The notes under the pieces: generated by a model
Seen by the model: only the letters and a program-made list of their open reading frames with translations
What the model was told of the DNA's origin: nothing
Database searches by the model: none
Made by a program: the position numbers and the translations under genes
NCBI RefSeq assembly: GCF_000382165.1
Contig: NZ_KB907717.1
Span: forward strand, 1-64,000
Direction: 5' to 3'
Origin: Arsukibacterium perlucidum DSM 18276
Lineage (GTDB): Bacteria > Pseudomonadota > Gammaproteobacteria > Enterobacterales > Alteromonadaceae
DNA length: 64,000 nt
Shown here: one piece after another, positions 17,423 through 26,275 of the stretch
How the letters are laid out: each line of letters opens with the position of its first letter
Position numbering within the stretch: the first letter of the stretch is position 1

Positions 17423-18343
17423 GTGTCGATTGCCCGCCAGGCCTCTGAAATTACCCTGCCAGCTGACAACTCTGGCTGGAACACGGTGCTGCAGTTTTTA
17501 TGCAGCCAGTTTCCGTTTATCAGCGAGGCATTGTGGCGTCAGCGCATGGCAGCAGGTAAGGTGCACTGGTTTAATGGTGAGCCGGTTACCCCGGCAACGC
17601 CGTTTTCGCCGAGCAAACGCCTGTGTTATTACCGCGAAGTAATAGCAGAGCCTGTTATTCCGTTGGCGCACAGTATTATTTTTCAGAATGAGCATATTAT
17701 TGTGGCGGACAAACCGCACTTTTTGCCGGTAACCCCGGGTGGTGAGTATGTTAATGAGTGCTTACTGGCTCGTTTGCAGGCTGAAACCGGCATAACCGAC
17801 ATGGTACCGGTGCACCGGCTCGATCGTGACACTGCCGGGCTGGTGTTGTTTTCAATTAACCCGGTTAGCCGGCCCGCCTATTATCAGCTGTTCAGCCAAG
17901 GTGTTATCCAAAAACAATATCAGGCGGTTGCCAGATTAACCGCTGGCGCACAACAAGCAGCAATGCCGCAGCACTGGCATATTGAAAACCGGATTGAGAA
18001 AAGCTCCCCACGTTTTATTAATACCATAGTGGCGGGTGAGGTGAATGCGATTTCAGATATCAGTCTGCTAAACAAACAAGATGATGTGGGCTTATTTCAG
18101 TTAACGCCGCATACTGGTAAAACCCATCAGTTGCGTCTGCATATGTTAAGCCTGGGCATGCCTATTTTGCATGACAACTACTATCCTGAATTAAAACCGA
18201 AACAGCCGCCGCAGTTTGCAACCCCGCTGCAGCTGCTGGCAAAGCAACTTAGCTTTACTGATCCACTAACCCGCCAAACCCAATGTTTCAGTAGTAAGCA
18301 GTTACTTAGTGCCTGGCTTGGTAGGCAAGCAGCTACTTTGTAA
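17423..18343 (+). CDS. RluA-family RNA pseudouridine synthase
   Basis: An approximately 306-residue enzyme converting uridine to pseudouridine in rRNA or tRNA. The catalytic motif HRLDRDTAGLVLF carries the essential Asp, and KTHQLRLHM is the conserved C-terminal binding motif. An N-terminal region of about 80 residues is S4-like or degenerate. There is no ATG: TTG at 17411 or GTG at 17423 are candidates. GTG is preferred because GGAAAA sits six bases upstream. It resembles the RluA/TruC branch but the exact target base is not predictable. It converges with the yaiI gene, with 9 bases between the stops. Confidence 0.88.
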   Translation: MSIARQASEITLPADNSGWNTVLQFLCSQFPFISEALWRQRMAAGKVHWFNGEPVTPATPFSPSKRLCYYREVIAEPVIPLAHSIIFQNEHIIVADKPHFLPVTPGGEYVNECLLARLQAETGITDMVPVHRLDRDTAGLVLFSINPVSRPAYYQLFSQGVIQKQYQAVARLTAGAQQAAMPQHWHIENRIEKSSPRFINTIVAGEVNAISDISLLNKQDDVGLFQLTPHTGKTHQLRLHMLSLGMPILHDNYYPELKPKQPPQFATPLQLLAKQLSFTDPLTRQTQCFSSKQLLSAWLGRQAATL

Positions 18344-18352
18344 TTTGCGCAG

Positions 18353-18808
18353 TTAACCGGTTTGTTGCTGCTGTTGCAGTAATTTATCCAGTTGATTAGC
18401 AAAAGCCTGACGATCGCTCTGATTTAACGGCGGTGGGCCGCCGGTATGCACGCCACTGCCACGCAGAGTGTCCATAAAGTCACGCATCGTTAGTTTTTGT
18501 TTAATAGTATCAGTGTTATATAATTCACCACGCGGGTTAAGTGCCCGGCCACCTTTGGCTAATACATCGGCTGCCAGCGGAATATCTGCAGTAATCACCA
18601 AATCGCCCGGCTGACAGCGGCGGACGATTTCATTGTCGGCTTCATCAAAACCATGCGCCACCTGCAGGCTGCTGAGAAATGGCGAGGCTGGCACCCGGAT
18701 TAACTGATTCGCTACCAGAATGGTGTTGATTTGACGTTTTACGGCAGCCCGGAACAAAATATCTTTGATCACGACCGGACAAGCATCTGCATCAACCCAG
18801 ATCTTCAT
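18353..18808 (-). CDS. yaiI: YaiI/YqxD family protein (DUF188)
   Basis: A 151-residue PIN-like protein of the UPF0178/DUF188 family. ATG 18808 gives the family-typical opening [11 protein letters not shown] and length; the GTG four codons earlier lacks a ribosome site. Other signatures are [19 protein letters not shown], the NPRGELY turn and [11 protein letters not shown] near the C-terminus. The acidic residues in DADACP and the later ADIPLA could bind metal as in PIN nucleases, but no activity is established. It is convergent with the pseudouridine synthase gene and 27 bases downstream from the sensor kinase stop on the opposite reading side. Confidence 0.92.
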   Translation of the reverse strand: MKIWVDADACPVVIKDILFRAAVKRQINTILVANQLIRVPASPFLSSLQVAHGFDEADNEIVRRCQPGDLVITADIPLAADVLAKGGRALNPRGELYNTDTIKQKLTMRDFMDTLRGSGVHTGGPPPLNQSDRQAFANQLDKLLQQQQQTG

Positions 18809-18835
18809 TGTGTTACTCACTTAAATTGTTCAGGT

Positions 18836-21800
18836 TTATTGTTTATTAACGCTTTTATCAGCTGTTACTGGCAGAATCAGCGTAAACTCAGAGCCCTTAC
18901 CAGCAGCAGTGTTCATCTCAATACTGCCGTTGAGCAACTGAGTAACCAGATTGTAGCACAGGTGCAAGCCCAGCCCTTTACTCTGACTTGCCCGGCGGGT
19001 GGTAACAAAAGGGTTAAATACACTATCCCGGACACTTTCATCTATCCCCTTGCCGTTATCGGACACTTTAAGCAGCAGCTGCTGCTTACCGGTTCGAACC
19101 TCCAGTCTAATTTCACCACTGTCATCCGGCCCAAACGCATGCAGTAGGGCGTTCTCCAATAAATGAGTTAACACCGTAGCAAGAGCGCTTGCACGTAATT
19201 GTAATGTCAGATTGTCCGGGCATTGCAAAGTTATGCTAATAGCAGCATTGGGCGGATTAAGCCTTGCTACCAGGTGTTGTAACCAGGGTTTAAGCTTAAC
19301 ACTTATTGTATCAGTCACCGTTTCATTTACCGCCAGTTGTTTAAACTGGGTGACTAAATCGGCTGCCCGTTGCAGGTTGAAGCTAATCAACTGCAGGTGT
19401 TGTTCGCTGTCGGTAATGAACTGGCTAAACGCTTTGCTGCTAAGTGTTTTATTGTCAAAGTGCTGTTTTAGTTCGGCTAACTTTCCTGACAGAGCACTAC
19501 TGGCGGTGATACTGACTCCCACTGGCGTGTTTATCTCATGCGCCACCCCAGCCACTGTTTGGCCCAGCGCCGCCATTTTTTCATTTTCCAGCAAACTTTG
19601 TTGTGCCAGTTTCAGCTGTTGGCTGCGCTCTTCTACCAACCGCGCCAACTCTCGTGCCTGACGCTGCGCTGCCCGGGTTCGCACTTTCACCAACAAATAA
19701 ACCGCCAGCACCAGGCTTAGTGCTAACAATAATGCAAACCACCATTGTTGCCAGAATGCAGGGATTACTGTCAGTCGCAACTCGGTTTGTTTTTCGCTCC
19801 ATTGGCCGGTGCGATTGGTGGCCTGAATTTGCAGGTTATACTTACCCGGCCACAGGTTGGTATAGCTGGCAATACGCTGGCTGGCGTCAGAGTATTGCCA
19901 GTCCTGGTCAAAGCCCTCCAGCCGGTAACGGTATTGCAATTGTTGTGGTGCAGATAAATCCATGGCGCTGAATTCAACACTAAAACTGCGCTCATTAGCA
20001 TTCAGGGTTAATGTTTGCTGGTCTGGTGCTATTTGCCGGCTACGACCCTGCACCTTTAATTCTGACAGTAACACCTCTGGCTGATACTGCCAGGGGCTGA
20101 ACTGTGCAGGATTAATGACCAGTAAACCGCTGGTGCCACCAAATAGCAGCAAACCCTGGCGGGTTTTATAGTATGAGCGATACCAGGGGCTACCAATATC
20201 AACGCCATCAGCCGGCGTAAGCTGATAAAGCTGGCCACTGCCTGGGTTATAGTGAAATTTAGCGGTCCAGATATTGCCTTGGTTATCTTCAAGTAAATTG
20301 GCACCAAAATCTTCACTCAAGCTGCTGTTGCTGAAGGTCACTTTAGTCAGCGCCGAACTGATATCAGCAACTGGAGCCTGCGATGTGCTTTGCTGCAGGT
20401 ACTGCTGATAATTAATCTGGTATAAGCCGACAGGTGTATCAAGCCACAGACGGTTTTGGCTATCATGAAGCAGCCCGTTAACGCTGGTTATCTGCTCAGC
20501 CGGCACTGCTTGAGCGGCAGGTGTCACCTCTGCTGAAGCTTCAATCAGATAAAGTCCGCTGGCACCGGTACCCAGCCAGATATTGCGGTACTGGTCTTCA
20601 ACTATCGCATTAATATAATCCTGTAACGGTTCACCATTGTCCTGCTTGATCCTGACAAAGCGTTGTTGCTGTTCCTGCCACAAGGCTACACCAGTGCTGC
20701 TGCCAAGCCAAAGGCGCTGTTGACTATCGACAAATAAGCTGCGGACATTGGTTCGCCAGATCCCCTGTTCAGGACCCAGCAAGCTAAACTGGCCGGTTTG
20801 CGGATGAAAACGATATAGCTGGCCCGGATTGACACCCAGCCAGATGGTACCATCTGCCTGTTCTGTCATCGCTGTTATCCAGCCATGCTGTAATTTACCC
20901 GGCACATCAGCTTGCGGTTGGTGCCGCTCAATAATGCCCAGAGCCGGATCAATGACATCGATACCACTGCCGCGGCTGCCCAACCAGATCTGACCATTTG
21001 CCAGTTCAAGAATGCTACTGATATCGCTGCTGCTGAGGCTGTTGCTATCTGCCAGACTGGGACGCAGCGTGCTAAAACCGGCCTGACCATCAAATCGCTG
21101 TAAACCGCCGCCATAGCCGCCCAACCAAATTTTGCCGGCGCTGTCTTTTAACAGGGTGCGTACATCCTGATGCTTCAGGCTGAAAGGATTGGAAATATCA
21201 TACTGATAATGACCCAACATGCGTTTGTCACTGACGGCCAGCCGGTTTATCCCGGCAAACCCTGCCAGCCATACCTCATCATCACTAATTTGCAGAATAT
21301 CGTAAACCGGGCCAGATACCCGCCCGGAAGTTAAATTTTGTGGTAAAGCAGTCAGACTATGGTTCGGATTAATGACAAAAGCACCCGACCTGTCAGTACC
21401 CAACCAGATTTGATCTGCAACCCTGGCTAGGGTAAGCACCTGGCCCAGCTCTTTGTCAGAGTTTTTAATCTGTTGTGGCCCGGCACTACCGGGCGTCAAC
21501 AAAAATAAACCACTGCGGCTACCTATCCATAAGTTACCCTGCTCATCAGCCAGTAAGGCTCTTACGTCCTGAAGTTCAGGCTGGGGCGGAACAAACTGCA
21601 ACACCTGGTTGTTCTGATCTAACAGGGCTAACCCCTGATTGCCTGCCAGCCAGATATTGCCTTTACTGTCTTCAGTAATTGTTTGCACCTGATAGCCAAA
21701 ATCGTCAGCAATCCCCGGCGCGGTTATTTTCGGTTGATAAAAATTATCGCTGGCACTTTCATAGCGCTGAATACCACCTGGTGCAGTAGCAAGCCATAAG

Positions 21801-22231
21801 GTACCGTCACTGGTCTGAAGTAAATCACGAACAAAATTACCGGCTATCGACGCCTTACGCTGGCTACTGCTTTGCTGGTGCTGATCGGATTTTAAATAAG
21901 GCCGGAACCGATAACCATCATAACGGATCAAGCCGCCGGCACTACCAATCCATAAACGGCCATATTTATCCTGTGCCAGTCTGGTAACAATATTATCGGG
22001 AATATGCTGCCGGTCGGTAATACGGACAAAAAACTCACTGGCGGGCGGGAAATAAGCAGCCGCAATCTCGGGGTCCGTCTCAGCTATTGCTGGTACTGCC
22101 AGCTGTATCAGGCAAGTTGTGCTGCAAAGCAGGAGCAGAACAAGTTGTTTCAGAAAACGATACGCCAAGGATAACAACTCACAGTAATAGTGGAGTGAGT
22201 TAAATTTACGACTGTTTTTATTGAAAATCAA
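18836..22231 (-). CDS. Two-component propeller sensor histidine kinase
   Basis: A 1131-residue membrane sensor. An N-terminal signal/anchor (residues about 28-50) is followed by a large periplasmic region with at least ten Reg_prop blades (repeated G.IWLGT/GLWIGS-type motifs), then a Y_Y_Y domain ending QIQATNRTGQWSE and one membrane segment near 825-845. The kinase core follows: H-box GVAHEINTPVG with His898, N-box near NALLHAF, G1 SDNGKGID and G2 GLGLHLCYNL. Unlike Bacteroides hybrid sensors of this architecture it has no receiver or AraC domain, so a separate response regulator is needed; none is adjacent. The start is a TTG overlapping the nnr stop, implying coupling; later starts are possible. 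The ligand is unknown, often a polysaccharide product in relatives. Confidence 0.88.
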   Translation of the reverse strand: MIFNKNSRKFNSLHYYCELLSLAYRFLKQLVLLLLCSTTCLIQLAVPAIAETDPEIAAAYFPPASEFFVRITDRQHIPDNIVTRLAQDKYGRLWIGSAGGLIRYDGYRFRPYLKSDQHQQSSSQRKASIAGNFVRDLLQTSDGTLWLATAPGGIQRYESASDNFYQPKITAPGIADDFGYQVQTITEDSKGNIWLAGNQGLALLDQNNQVLQFVPPQPELQDVRALLADEQGNLWIGSRSGLFLLTPGSAGPQQIKNSDKELGQVLTLARVADQIWLGTDRSGAFVINPNHSLTALPQNLTSGRVSGPVYDILQISDDEVWLAGFAGINRLAVSDKRMLGHYQYDISNPFSLKHQDVRTLLKDSAGKIWLGGYGGGLQRFDGQAGFSTLRPSLADSNSLSSSDISSILELANGQIWLGSRGSGIDVIDPALGIIERHQPQADVPGKLQHGWITAMTEQADGTIWLGVNPGQLYRFHPQTGQFSLLGPEQGIWRTNVRSLFVDSQQRLWLGSSTGVALWQEQQQRFVRIKQDNGEPLQDYINAIVEDQYRNIWLGTGASGLYLIEASAEVTPAAQAVPAEQITSVNGLLHDSQNRLWLDTPVGLYQINYQQYLQQSTSQAPVADISSALTKVTFSNSSLSEDFGANLLEDNQGNIWTAKFHYNPGSGQLYQLTPADGVDIGSPWYRSYYKTRQGLLLFGGTSGLLVINPAQFSPWQYQPEVLLSELKVQGRSRQIAPDQQTLTLNANERSFSVEFSAMDLSAPQQLQYRYRLEGFDQDWQYSDASQRIASYTNLWPGKYNLQIQATNRTGQWSEKQTELRLTVIPAFWQQWWFALLLALSLVLAVYLLVKVRTRAAQRQARELARLVEERSQQLKLAQQSLLENEKMAALGQTVAGVAHEINTPVGVSITASSALSGKLAELKQHFDNKTLSSKAFSQFITDSEQHLQLISFNLQRAADLVTQFKQLAVNETVTDTISVKLKPWLQHLVARLNPPNAAISITLQCPDNLTLQLRASALATVLTHLLENALLHAFGPDDSGEIRLEVRTGKQQLLLKVSDNGKGIDESVRDSVFNPFVTTRRASQSKGLGLHLCYNLVTQLLNGSIEMNTAAGKGSEFTLILPVTADKSVNKQ

Positions 22232-23742
22232 TTAATTAACTGTAGTTTTAATTGCGGTATTAAATCGGTGGCAACCAACCAGGGCTGCTGCTGTTGACGG
22301 ACAAAGCCAGCTGCGGCATCTAAATGCAACCAGGCCCCGAGTTGACAAGCATCGCGGCCGCTAAGGCCTTGTGCTAGAAGTGCAGCAATTATACCCGTCA
22401 GTACATCGCCCATACCGCCGCTGGCCAGTGCCGGATGCGCTGCTGCCAGCAAGCTTACCTCGCCCTGCTGATCACATATCAGGGTGCCGGCGCCTTTTAG
22501 CAGAATGACACCGCCAAAACGCTGTTGCAACTGCGCAATTGCAGCCAGCCGGTTTTGCTGAATATCGTTATTGCTGCAGTTGAGCAAACGTGCTGCTTCG
22601 CCCGGGTGCGGCGTTAATACCCAGTTCTGCCTTTTTAGGCTGGCTTGCTGCCTATCAGGCAGGCTGGCAATAAAATTTAGGGCATCGGCATCCAGTAACA
22701 GGGGTTTGTCAGTAGCCAGAGCCTGAGCCATTAACGCCTGGCCCCAGCTTGCTTTGCCAAGACCAGGACCGATGGCAATAACACTGGCTTTTTGCAGCAG
22801 ATGACAACAGTCGTTGCTGCTAACCATGACTTCCGGCTGGCGGCTTAACATTGCGCTGGCATGCTCACTGCGGCTGTATAAACTGACCAGGCCGGCGCCG
22901 CAATTTACTGCAGCCTGCGCTGTCATAATTGCAGCACCACCAAAGCCATGGTCACCGCCTATTACCAGCACATGGCCAAAGTGACCTTTATGGCAGTTAG
23001 CCCGGCGCACTGGCAGCAGCCCGCCAACATCAGAAGCGGCCAGACTATGGCAGGCTGCTGCGAAGCCAGCAAGCTCGCCGGCCAGTTGCAGCGAGCTTAA
23101 CCAGAGCTGGCCACAATGGTCCAGACCGTCTTGCATCAGTAAACCGGCTTTCAGGCCAATAAAGCTCAGAGTGCAACTGGCTTTTACTGCTACAGGCATA
23201 GCTACGCCACTATCAGCACTAAGGCCGCTGGGGATATCTACCGCCAATACCGGCTTGCCGCTTTGGTTAATATGGCGGATCAGCTCAGCAGTGGTTTGAT
23301 CCAGCGGCCGGTTCAGGCCAATGCCGAACAGGGCGTCAATCAGTAATTCAGCTTCAGCAAACTCAGCAACCAGGGGAACGCCGGCTTTGGCAGCGGCAGC
23401 TGCGGCCAATTGCGCTGTTTTGCCAAGCTTAGCATGATCACCATGCTGGTATAGCCGCACCTCGTAGCCACAGGCCCGGGCCAGGGCGGCCAGTAAATAA
23501 CCATCGCCACCATTATTGCCATTACCTGCATACACCAGAATATTGCACGGTGCCGGCCAATGCTGCTGCAGCAACTGGAGCAAGGCTCCCGCCGCCCGTT
23601 GCATTAAAAGAAAACCACCGTCGCTGCCAAGTTTAGTGATTGCCTGTTGCTCCAGCTGGCGCACAGTCTCAGCCAGATATAAGGATTGTTGTTGGCGACT
23701 ATCTACCGGATATAACTCGGTTGTTGTGGCATTGCTAGGCAT
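22228..23742 (-). CDS. nnr: Bifunctional NAD(P)HX epimerase / dehydratase
   Basis: This 504-residue enzyme repairs hydrated NAD(P)H. The N-terminal half (about 1-220) is the epimerase NnrE with VYAGNGNNGGDGY. The C-terminal half is the ADP-dependent dehydratase NnrD with GHVLVIGGDHGFGGA, GPGLGK, TPHPGEAARLL, KGAGTLI and ASGGMGDVLTGI. In many gammaproteobacteria nnr lies with queG and tsaE; here it lies three bases after aceK and overlaps a sensor kinase start, so the setting is unusual. ATG 23742 has GAG six bases upstream. Confidence 0.95.
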   Translation of the reverse strand: MPSNATTTELYPVDSRQQQSLYLAETVRQLEQQAITKLGSDGGFLLMQRAAGALLQLLQQHWPAPCNILVYAGNGNNGGDGYLLAALARACGYEVRLYQHGDHAKLGKTAQLAAAAAAKAGVPLVAEFAEAELLIDALFGIGLNRPLDQTTAELIRHINQSGKPVLAVDIPSGLSADSGVAMPVAVKASCTLSFIGLKAGLLMQDGLDHCGQLWLSSLQLAGELAGFAAACHSLAASDVGGLLPVRRANCHKGHFGHVLVIGGDHGFGGAAIMTAQAAVNCGAGLVSLYSRSEHASAMLSRQPEVMVSSNDCCHLLQKASVIAIGPGLGKASWGQALMAQALATDKPLLLDADALNFIASLPDRQQASLKRQNWVLTPHPGEAARLLNCSNNDIQQNRLAAIAQLQQRFGGVILLKGAGTLICDQQGEVSLLAAAHPALASGGMGDVLTGIIAALLAQGLSGRDACQLGAWLHLDAAAGFVRQQQQPWLVATDLIPQLKLQLIN

Positions 23743-23745
23743 TGG

Positions 23746-25536
23746 CTACTCATTATCATTAGCTGCTTTATGCTGATTTTCGTTGTTAGTTTCAGGACTA
23801 ATATCATAGTTAGCATAGCGCAGACAGAAACGCAGGTTGTCGGGATAGGGGAAAATATCTTCGACAACCCCCTGTCTGATGGCCTGCTGCTTAGCCCGCC
23901 AGTAGCCTGCGTCCAATAGTTCAGGGTGCCTACTGAACAGTAATTGACGGATTTGCGGTTGTGGGGTAACAAAAGTAGCTATTTGCTCCGGGAAAACATC
24001 GCCCGGTGCGGCACAGCAGTTTGCTTCAGCATTAATAGCGTCTTCAAAATTATCGGTTTTGGCAAAAGAGCGGAAATTTACATCCAGCAAATACTGCACC
24101 TCGTCGTAGTCGTAAAACACCACCCGCTTATGCCGGGTTACCCCAAAGTTTTTCAACAGCATATCGCCGGGGAAAATATTAGCAGCAATCATTTCTTTAA
24201 TAGCATTGCCATAGTCGTGCATAATCATGGCTTTTTCGTCGTCACTGGCTTGCTCCAGATAAATATTAAGTGGCACCATCCGCCGCTCAATATATAAATG
24301 TTTTATGACAACCAGCTCATCATCAACCTGCAGCGACTGACCAATGGTTTCAGTAAGCTCTTGTAACAGTTCAGCGGTAAAGCGGTTTTTCGGTAAGGCA
24401 ACATCAGAATATTCCAGGGTGTCGGCCATTCTGCCTACCCGGTCATGCTTTTTTACCAGCAGATAACGCGCTTTGACGGTGGTCCGGTCAAATTCTTTGC
24501 TCGGCGCAAATTTGTCGCGAATAACTTTAAACACATAAGGAAATGAGGGCAGGGTAAACACCATCATTACCATGCCGCGAATACCGGGCGCGGCCACAAA
24601 CTGATCATTGCTTTTGGTTAAATGGGTTAGCAGCTCGCGGTAAAATTCGGTTTTGCCCTGTTTATGCAGGCCAATACTGGCATACAACTCGGCCAGGGTT
24701 TTATGCGGTAGTAGCTCGCGTAAGAAATGAACCAGCGCCGACGGTACCGGGCACTGCACCATAAAATAGGCCCGGGAAAAGCCAAAAATAATACTCATGT
24801 GCTGCGGATCGGTCAGCAGGGTATCGAGGTATAAGCCGGCGCCTTGTTGGTGCAACAGCGGAATAATAAAAGGTTGTTGGCCATCGGGGGTGACCACCCG
24901 GCCGACGATATAAGCGGCTTTATTCCGAAAAAAAACCGATTTAAGCATGTCGAACCGGATTTGATAAACCGGGTAGCGGCCATGCGGCGACTGGGCGATA
25001 AAGCTTTTTACTATGTAGCGGATATCCCGCTCCAGATTGATAAAAGGCGTGCTGAAAGCAAAGTCGGCGACAATTTGCCGGATGCTTTGTTTCAGGCCAT
25101 CCTGCGCCGGAAAGTAACTCTGGTATACCGATGATATAGGCGCAGGTAAATGCTGCAGGTTAAGGGTCGATTCAACAAATATATTCTGGTTATGGTAATA
25201 CTTACGGGCAAATAAGCGGCAGAACACTGAATTATAAAAAGTTTCTGCCAGTTCTGCTTGAGGGTGAAACAACAAATACTGTAAGTACTGCTGTTTCACC
25301 TGTTGCCACAGCGGTTCGTTCAGGCACTCTGCGGGTAATTGCTGGCGCAGTTCGGCAATTGTTTCATTTACCCGCATATCGTAAAACTGGATCCGTTCAG
25401 AGCTGTCCTGCTGGTAAGCGAGCCAGTCTGCCTGTTCAAAGCGATGTCTGGCGCGCGCAGTGACCTGCTGAAACAGCCTGAAGTGTTTACGAAATCCTTT
25501 TAAAATAATTTCAGCAATCTGCTGGGCGCCGGCCAT
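23746..25536 (-). CDS. aceK: Isocitrate dehydrogenase kinase/phosphatase
   Basis: AceK phosphorylates and dephosphorylates isocitrate dehydrogenase, diverting isocitrate to the glyoxylate bypass. The 596-residue protein matches the family length. Visible signatures are AYIVGRVV, an ATP-binding region PGIRGMVMMVFTLPSFPYVFKVIRD, FGVTRHKRVVFYDYDE containing the catalytic Asp pair, and the C-terminal FRFCLRY-like region. It is 14-19 kb from aceB and aceA instead of in an aceBAK operon. It lies 14 bases after a CAP-domain gene and 3 bases before nnr, indicating one transcript. Confidence 0.97.
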   Translation of the reverse strand: MAGAQQIAEIILKGFRKHFRLFQQVTARARHRFEQADWLAYQQDSSERIQFYDMRVNETIAELRQQLPAECLNEPLWQQVKQQYLQYLLFHPQAELAETFYNSVFCRLFARKYYHNQNIFVESTLNLQHLPAPISSVYQSYFPAQDGLKQSIRQIVADFAFSTPFINLERDIRYIVKSFIAQSPHGRYPVYQIRFDMLKSVFFRNKAAYIVGRVVTPDGQQPFIIPLLHQQGAGLYLDTLLTDPQHMSIIFGFSRAYFMVQCPVPSALVHFLRELLPHKTLAELYASIGLHKQGKTEFYRELLTHLTKSNDQFVAAPGIRGMVMMVFTLPSFPYVFKVIRDKFAPSKEFDRTTVKARYLLVKKHDRVGRMADTLEYSDVALPKNRFTAELLQELTETIGQSLQVDDELVVIKHLYIERRMVPLNIYLEQASDDEKAMIMHDYGNAIKEMIAANIFPGDMLLKNFGVTRHKRVVFYDYDEVQYLLDVNFRSFAKTDNFEDAINAEANCCAAPGDVFPEQIATFVTPQPQIRQLLFSRHPELLDAGYWRAKQQAIRQGVVEDIFPYPDNLRFCLRYANYDISPETNNENQHKAANDNE

Positions 25537-25550
25537 AGGTATAATTCTTG

Positions 25551-26234
25551 TTATGGTGGTATGCAGCCAATATCATAGCACGTTACATGGGCATCCTCAG
25601 CCACTGCTTCTCTGGCGATATATACCGTCCAGTATTCGACATGAGGGCTTGACCATTGGTAGTGAAAGCCAACTCCTATATGAAGTTGTTGCTGATAAAA
25701 TGGCAGTTCGCCAAGTAAGTGGCTGCGATGAGCTGTTGAACTTTTGAATGCGGCCCAGACCTCTTCAGCCGTACTGAAACCGCCAGCAACGGCTTCGACC
25801 TGATTGCCAATGGCACCGCTGTAGAAAGGCGGTAGTTGATAACCTAGCATCCTTAAACGCTGGTTTGCGCCCAGGCCACCGACATAGTGATTAACGATCC
25901 CTTTTTGCGCCATGACTTTGGCTTTGTCTGCTGCAGCCTGCGCCAGCAATGGATGACAGCTGAGTTGGATTCTTTGCTGCAAAGGATCCTGGATTATCAG
26001 CAGCGCCAATTGCTGGGCGGCTTCATTAAGGCCACAATCTGTTATGGTATTTGGCTTACCTGCAATACTCTCATTCCCGCTGTTGTTAAGCTGGGGTGGC
26101 TTGGTATCGGCAGGGCTTGGGGCGGCAAATGCTGATGCTGAAAAAAGCATCAACATCACTATGAAAATCAGCAAGATAATTAGCCTGAAAGATAAAGTTA
26201 ACTTTACGTTAGGCTTAGAGGCAATTGTTGTCAA
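25551..26234 (-). CDS. Exported CAP-domain (SCP-like) protein
   Basis: An up to 227-residue protein with a hydrophobic N-terminal segment ending FSASAFAAP, a likely signal peptide. It is followed by a CAP domain from about residue 75: NEAAQQLA, ADKAKVMAQKGIVNHYVG, a His-Glu arrangement (STAEEVWAAFKSSTAHRSHLL) and HVEYWTVYIAR. CAP proteins are extracellular or periplasmic with lipid-binding or protease-like roles; bacterial functions are mostly unknown. The start is uncertain: the listed TTG lies inside an inverted repeat, and TTG/GTG codons just before the hydrophobic segment are alternatives. It heads the run leading into aceK. Confidence 0.78.
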   Translation of the reverse strand: MTTIASKPNVKLTLSFRLIILLIFIVMLMLFSASAFAAPSPADTKPPQLNNSGNESIAGKPNTITDCGLNEAAQQLALLIIQDPLQQRIQLSCHPLLAQAAADKAKVMAQKGIVNHYVGGLGANQRLRMLGYQLPPFYSGAIGNQVEAVAGGFSTAEEVWAAFKSSTAHRSHLLGELPFYQQQLHIGVGFHYQWSSPHVEYWTVYIAREAVAEDAHVTCYDIGCIPP

Positions 26235-26272
26235 GGTTCAAGCAGATATCAACTGATACCTGCTTGAACCTT
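26233..26272. repeat. 13-bp inverted repeat between yfcC-type gene and CAP gene
   Basis: AAGGTTCAAGCAG (26233-26245) is exactly complementary to CTGCTTGAACCTT (26260-26272), around a 14-base loop. It lies three bases past the permease stop on the minus strand, so it may end that transcript, but no T run follows. It overlaps the extreme 5' end of the CAP open frame and could also affect its translation. Confidence 0.6.
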
Positions 26273-26275
26273 AGG

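Noticed and set aside
26233-26272. Classical intrinsic terminator for the first YfcC gene
   Set aside because: The stem is perfect but no T run follows on the minus strand, so it is listed as an inverted repeat only.
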